A DNA stretch of 9,631 nucleotides. Source: Brevundimonas sp. GTDB taxonomy: Bacteria; Pseudomonadota; Alphaproteobacteria; Caulobacterales; Caulobacteraceae. Below the pieces are notes generated by a model that saw only the letters and a list, made by a program, of their open reading frames with translations, made no database searches and had not been told where the DNA came from. The stretch spans positions 1-9,631 of the forward strand of contig JADGMZ010000371.1 of NCBI GenBank assembly GCA_015234495.1, read 5' to 3'. The translations under genes and the position numbers were made by a program. Shown here piece by piece: positions 7,136-9,631 of this stretch; position 1 is the first letter of the stretch, and each line of letters starts with the position of its first letter.

Positions 7136-7483
7136 ATGCTTCAGCATCAACAGCCGCTCGATCTCGCCTTTCAGGCCCTGTCGGACCCGACCCGTCGGCG
7201 AATGGTCGAACGTCTGTCCGCCGGCCCGGCCACGGTCAGCGAACTGGCGGATCCGCTGCCGATGTCGATGTCGGCGGTGGTCCAGCACCTGAAGGTCCTC
7301 GAGGCGTCGGGCCTCGTGATCACCGAGAAGGTCGGCCGGGTCCGCACCTGCCGGGCCGAGCCGCTGGCGCTCGGCGCCGCCGAACGCTGGATCAACGAAC
7401 GCCGCCGGTCCGTCGAACGCAGTCTCGACCGGTTGGGGGCCTACCTCGAAGACACGCGTCCGAAGGAGGATGATCAGTCGTGA
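7136..7483 (+). CDS. ArsR-family winged-helix repressor
   Basis: This 115-aa transcriptional regulator probably controls its own operon. The N-terminal LDLAFQALSDPTRRRMVERLS (8-28) and the winged-helix region TVSELADPLPMSMSAVVQHLKVLEASGLV (33-61) are typical of ArsR proteins found next to AHSA1/SRPBCC genes. The only Cys is at 72, and the ELCVCDL-type metal site is absent, so a metal is not the expected signal. The ATG at 7136 is forced: the codon before it (7133-7135) is TAA in frame, and the next Met (23) lies inside the conserved domain. No Shine-Dalgarno is present, which suggests leaderless translation. Its stop overlaps the next start as GTGA (7480-7483), making it the first gene of a four-gene operon. 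Confidence 0.92.
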   Translation: MLQHQQPLDLAFQALSDPTRRRMVERLSAGPATVSELADPLPMSMSAVVQHLKVLEASGLVITEKVGRVRTCRAEPLALGAAERWINERRRSVERSLDRLGAYLEDTRPKEDDQS

Positions 7484-7938
7484 CCATGGTTTTTCGCCAG
7501 CTGGATTTCGAGCGTCTCTATGACGCTCCCGCCGTCCGGGTGTTCGCCGCGCTCGCCGACCCCGCCGCCCGCGAGCGCTGGGCCGTGCCGGCCGGCAGCC
7601 GCCTTGTCTATGACCAGTCGGAGTTCCGGCCGGGCGGCGTCGATCTCTGCCGCTGCGGCTCGCCGGACGACCTCCGCTACTCCGTGGAGAACCGGTATCT
7701 CGAGATCATCGCCGACCGGCGCATCGTGCTGTCGGAGACCACGCGCGAGGGGGCGGCGGTGCTCAGTCACTCGCTCAACGCCACCGAGCTTGAGCCGGAT
7801 GCGGGCGGGACCCGCCTGCGGCTGACGATCCTGTTGGCGGCCTGCGATCCTGGAATGATCGCCGGCGCGCAACACGGCTACCAGGCCGCTCTCGACAACC
7901 TCGCCGGCGAAGTCGCCATCCGGGGAGCACGCCCATGA
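7480..7938 (+). CDS. AHSA1/SRPBCC-domain protein 1
   Basis: This 152-aa cytoplasmic protein has one SRPBCC (Bet v1-like) fold of the AHSA1 type, which builds a deep hydrophobic ligand pocket. Seen here are the opening FERLYDAPAVRVFAALADP (10-28) with a following ERW (32-34), the central FRPGG (49-53), DRRIVLSE (79-86), and the late GGTRLRLTI (109-117) with a C-terminal helix (about 124-145). Unusually it carries Cys57 and Cys59 as CRC in the middle strand region. AAGGAGGA at 7463-7470 sits 9 nt before GTG 7480, favouring that start over ATG 7486. The GTGA overlap couples it to the ArsR gene and an ATGA overlap (7935-7938) couples it to the next. Family members have no assigned reaction as a rule; ligand binding or sequestration is inferred. 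Confidence 0.88.
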   Translation: MTMVFRQLDFERLYDAPAVRVFAALADPAARERWAVPAGSRLVYDQSEFRPGGVDLCRCGSPDDLRYSVENRYLEIIADRRIVLSETTREGAAVLSHSLNATELEPDAGGTRLRLTILLAACDPGMIAGAQHGYQAALDNLAGEVAIRGARP

Positions 7939-8429
7939 GCCGGCCCGATCCTGCGACCGCCCACGGCATGTTCACCATCGAGCGTCGCTACGACGCCTCG
8001 CCGGAACGTGTGTTCCATGCCTGGTCCGACCCCGTCGCCTTCCGCCGGTGGTTCGTCGAGGCACCCGGCGCGACGGTCTACGACTGGCGCCACGACTTCC
8101 GTGTCGGCGGCAGCGGCGGCGGTCGCTATCGCTTCGGCGGCGAGGACGCCGACGTCGGGTTCAACGACACCGTCTTTCTGGACATCGTCGAGGACCGCCG
8201 GATCATCCTCAGCTACGTCATGGGGCGCGAACTCGGGGACGAGCGGCGCCGGGACTCCGCGTCGCTGGCCACCATCGAACTGGTCGCCGACGGCGCCGGT
8301 ACGCGGCTGATCTATACCGAGCAGGGGGCTTATTTCGGCGAGGACGGCGCCGCGCACATTCCGTTGCGGGAAGAAGGCTGCGCCGAAATGCTCGAAAACC
8401 TCGCCCGCGAACTGGAGAGGAAGACCTGA
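7935..8429 (+). CDS. AHSA1/SRPBCC-domain protein 2
   Basis: This 164-aa protein is a second AHSA1-type SRPBCC protein and a visible paralogue of the preceding one. Shared landmarks are FTIERRYDASPERVFHAWSDP (13-33), RRWF (37-40), FRVGG (55-59), DRRIILSY (87-94), GTRLIYTEQG (122-131) and a C-terminal helix EEGCAEMLENLARELE (146-161). It is the more typical of the two: the GTRLIYTEQG and EEGCAEMLENL segments follow the usual family pattern, and it lacks the CRC of its neighbour. The start at ATG 7935 overlaps the upstream stop and has GGGGAG about 9 nt before it. Only 2 nt separate its stop from the glutathione S-transferase start. It probably acts on or binds the same class of small molecule as its partner genes, but the ligand is not known. 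Confidence 0.9.
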   Translation: MSRPDPATAHGMFTIERRYDASPERVFHAWSDPVAFRRWFVEAPGATVYDWRHDFRVGGSGGGRYRFGGEDADVGFNDTVFLDIVEDRRIILSYVMGRELGDERRRDSASLATIELVADGAGTRLIYTEQGAYFGEDGAAHIPLREEGCAEMLENLARELERKT

Positions 8430-8431
8430 CC

Positions 8432-9094
8432 ATGTCGCTTATCCTGTGGTCTCATCCCTATTCCGCCTACGGCCAGAAGGCCCTCGTCGCCCTCTACGAA
8501 CTGGCCCTGCCGTTCGCGCCGAAGCTGGTCGATTTCGCCGACGAGTCCGTGATGGCCGAGTTCCGGGCGCTGTCGCCCTTCGCCAAGATGCCGGTGCTGG
8601 TCGACACGGCCGCGGACCGGACCGTCCACGAATCCAGCATCGTCATCGAATATCTGGACCGGCTGGCGGGCGGCGGACGGCTGATCCCGACCGATCCCGA
8701 GGCCGCGCTCGAGGCCCGCTGGATCGACCGCGTCATCGACACCTATGTCGGCGCCCCGATGAACCGGATCATCTTCCACCGGCTCGGCCGCGCCGGGCCG
8801 CCGCCGCCGGACGCGGTCATGGCGCTGGACGCGAACGAGATCGCCACCGCCTGGGACCTGCTGGAACGCCGGCTCGGCGATGGCCGCACCTGGGGCGCCG
8901 GGGAGAGTTTCACCCTGGCCGACTGCGCCGCAGCCCCCATCCTCACCTACGCCCGGCGCCTGGTCCCGTTCGGCGACCGCCCGCGCCTCAGGGCGTATCA
9001 CGGCCGGCTGATGGCCCGGCCCTCGTTCCGGCGGGCGCTGGAGGACGCGGCTCCCTACGGTGACCTGATGCCCGCCCCGCCGGCGATCGACTGA
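8432..9094 (+). CDS. Glutathione S-transferase family protein
   Basis: This 220-aa soluble enzyme has the two GST domains. The N-terminal thioredoxin-like domain (about 1-80) begins LILWSHPYSAYGQKALVAL (3-21), where Ser11 is the likely catalytic residue by position. It includes the cis-Pro motif MPVL (53-56, Pro54) and the glutathione-binding ESS (67-69). The all-helical C-terminal domain follows, with the conserved hydrophobic-staple/N-cap region FTLADCAAAP (160-169). The expected role is glutathione conjugation or a glutathione-dependent reaction on an electrophilic compound. ATG 8432 is chosen because the GST fold begins there and AGAGGAAG lies upstream. The open frame extends much further upstream, but that part is only an out-of-frame reading of the SRPBCC gene. 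It is the last gene of the ArsR operon; no strong terminator follows. Subclass and substrate cannot be told. Confidence 0.92.
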   Translation: MSLILWSHPYSAYGQKALVALYELALPFAPKLVDFADESVMAEFRALSPFAKMPVLVDTAADRTVHESSIVIEYLDRLAGGGRLIPTDPEAALEARWIDRVIDTYVGAPMNRIIFHRLGRAGPPPPDAVMALDANEIATAWDLLERRLGDGRTWGAGESFTLADCAAAPILTYARRLVPFGDRPRLRAYHGRLMARPSFRRALEDAAPYGDLMPAPPAID

Positions 9095-9154
9095 GGCGGT
9101 CTCCCCGCCGACAGGGCGGCTTGCGGATAGTGAGCCGAGGCGTGCTCCCGACCC

Positions 9155-9442
9155 TCAGGAGACCTTAGGCGGTTCGTGCCTTTGCCACCGCCCCGCGATG
9201 AACCCGGCCGCGCTTCCCGCTGCCCAAAGCGATAGCGGCAGTGCCGCATACATGAGAGCAACGAGCCAGGTCCACCGCCCAAACATTCCGGACGGAGAAA
9301 GCGCAGCCCATGCGGCGAGCGCGATTGCAGGGGCGACGATCCAAGCGGCGAGCAGCCTCCCGCGCAAACGAGCAGGCGAAATCCACCCGATACCGAGACC
9401 GCCTGCCGACCCGATCAGAATGGCCAAGCCAAGCATCATCAT
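9155..9442 (-). CDS. Small hypothetical membrane protein, three helices
   Basis: This 95-aa protein is not one I recognise. It is very hydrophobic, with likely transmembrane helices at about 2-22, 29-49 and 57-84, a short basic loop RLRGR (25-29) after the first and a polar tail GRWQRHEPPKVS. The alternating charges suit a small integral inner-membrane protein. The start is one of three consecutive ATGs at 9442-9434; the first has an AGGTGA about 11 nt upstream, the others are too far from it. Third-position GC is lower than in the other genes, so the segment from about 9155 may have a different history. It is convergent with the GST gene. The balanced hydrophobic pattern supports a real gene, but without homology it stays tentative. 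Confidence 0.6.
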   Translation of the reverse strand: MMMLGLAILIGSAGGLGIGWISPARLRGRLLAAWIVAPAIALAAWAALSPSGMFGRWTWLVALMYAALPLSLWAAGSAAGFIAGRWQRHEPPKVS

Positions 9443-9520
9443 CGTTCAAGCTTCACCTGAGCCGGGGTCCGAGGCAACCAGGACTAATGCACCCCAGATC
9501 GGCTAAGCGGGAGCGACGAA

Positions 9521-9629
9521 GCTGACTCTCTCAGCGACCGCTTTCCACCCTTACGGGACAGTCCGCTCGCGACCCGTTGCGGACCTTCAGCGACTTGGCT
9601 CCGCTGTCCCGCCCCTCTAAGAGCAGCGG
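9521..9629. repeat. Cluster of inverted repeats at the right edge
   Basis: Four dyads fall in about 110 bases. GCTGA/TCAGC lies at 9521-9525/9531-9535, GTCCGC/GCGGAC at 9561-9566/9579-9584, CGGGACAG/CTGTCCCG at 9554-9561/9604-9611, and CCGCTG/CAGCGG at 9601-9606/9624-9629. The last encloses CTCT/AGAG at 9615-9618/9620-9623. The third and fourth use the same bases and exclude each other. No gene is convincing in 9443-9631. The block could be an intergenic repeat, a structured leader or RNA, or the edge of a mobile element that continues beyond the window. Confidence 0.5.
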
Positions 9630-9631
9630 GA

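Noticed and set aside
8048..8431. N-terminal extension of the GST frame (128 codons)
   Set aside because: It overlaps the well-supported second SRPBCC gene and is Arg-rich without structure. The GST fold begins at ATG 8432.
9105..9119. Terminator after the GST gene (CCGCC/GGCGG hairpin)
   Set aside because: The stem is only 5 bp with no T-run, and the left arm can pair equally well with GGCGG at 9095-9099.
9198..9525. Plus-strand open frames opposite the small membrane protein
   Set aside because: They have no ribosome binding site, no membrane or soluble domain pattern, and mirror the minus-strand gene.

Overview
The window is very GC-rich and densely coded. It looks like chromosomal DNA of an alphaproteobacterium, most likely Caulobacterales (Caulobacter/Brevundimonas/Phenylobacterium type). 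Pointers are the start of a MotA flagellar stator gene at the left edge, a DUF1206 membrane protein, a YadGH-type ABC exporter, an ArsR/AHSA1 operon, a candidate EcfG-type stress promoter, and a start codon with no Shine-Dalgarno that suggests a leaderless mRNA. Taxonomy is inferred from gene character only; no search was run.

Layout. 1-81 (minus) is the N-terminus of motA. 159-1958 (minus) is a complete FATP/FadD6-like long-chain acyl-CoA synthetase. A gap of about 330 bases leads to a plus-strand gene (2293-2844) for a small single-span membrane protein with a Pro/Ala-rich tail. It is preceded by a candidate EcfG promoter and followed by a perfect 12-bp stem terminator. 2912-3817 (minus, GTG start) is a six-helix DUF1206 protein. 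Divergent from it, 3922-5630 (plus) is a translationally coupled ABC-2 exporter pair (ATPase and permease) that resembles E. coli YadG/YadH along its length. 5718-6650 (plus) is a second Pro/Ala-rich single-span protein, whose stop codon shares a CTAG with the stop of a convergent small helical protein of unknown function (6647-7030, minus).

7136-9094 (plus) is a tight four-gene operon: ArsR-family repressor, AHSA1/SRPBCC protein, a second AHSA1/SRPBCC protein, glutathione S-transferase. The junctions are GTGA, ATGA and a 2-nt gap. The first gene has a 10-bp palindrome directly in front of its start codon and an in-frame stop just before the ATG, which fits an autoregulated, leaderless transcript. 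The operon is most simply read as a ligand-sensing or detoxification module. 9155-9442 (minus) is a small three-helix membrane protein, and the last 180 bases have no convincing gene but carry several inverted repeats.

Most of the window is ordinary housekeeping or envelope content. The items most worth a second look are the ArsR-SRPBCC-SRPBCC-GST operon with its start-site palindrome, the two architecture-sharing Pro/Ala-rich membrane proteins (one with a possible stress promoter), and the inverted-repeat cluster at the right edge. I found no CRISPR array, tRNA, rRNA, transposase or phage gene.
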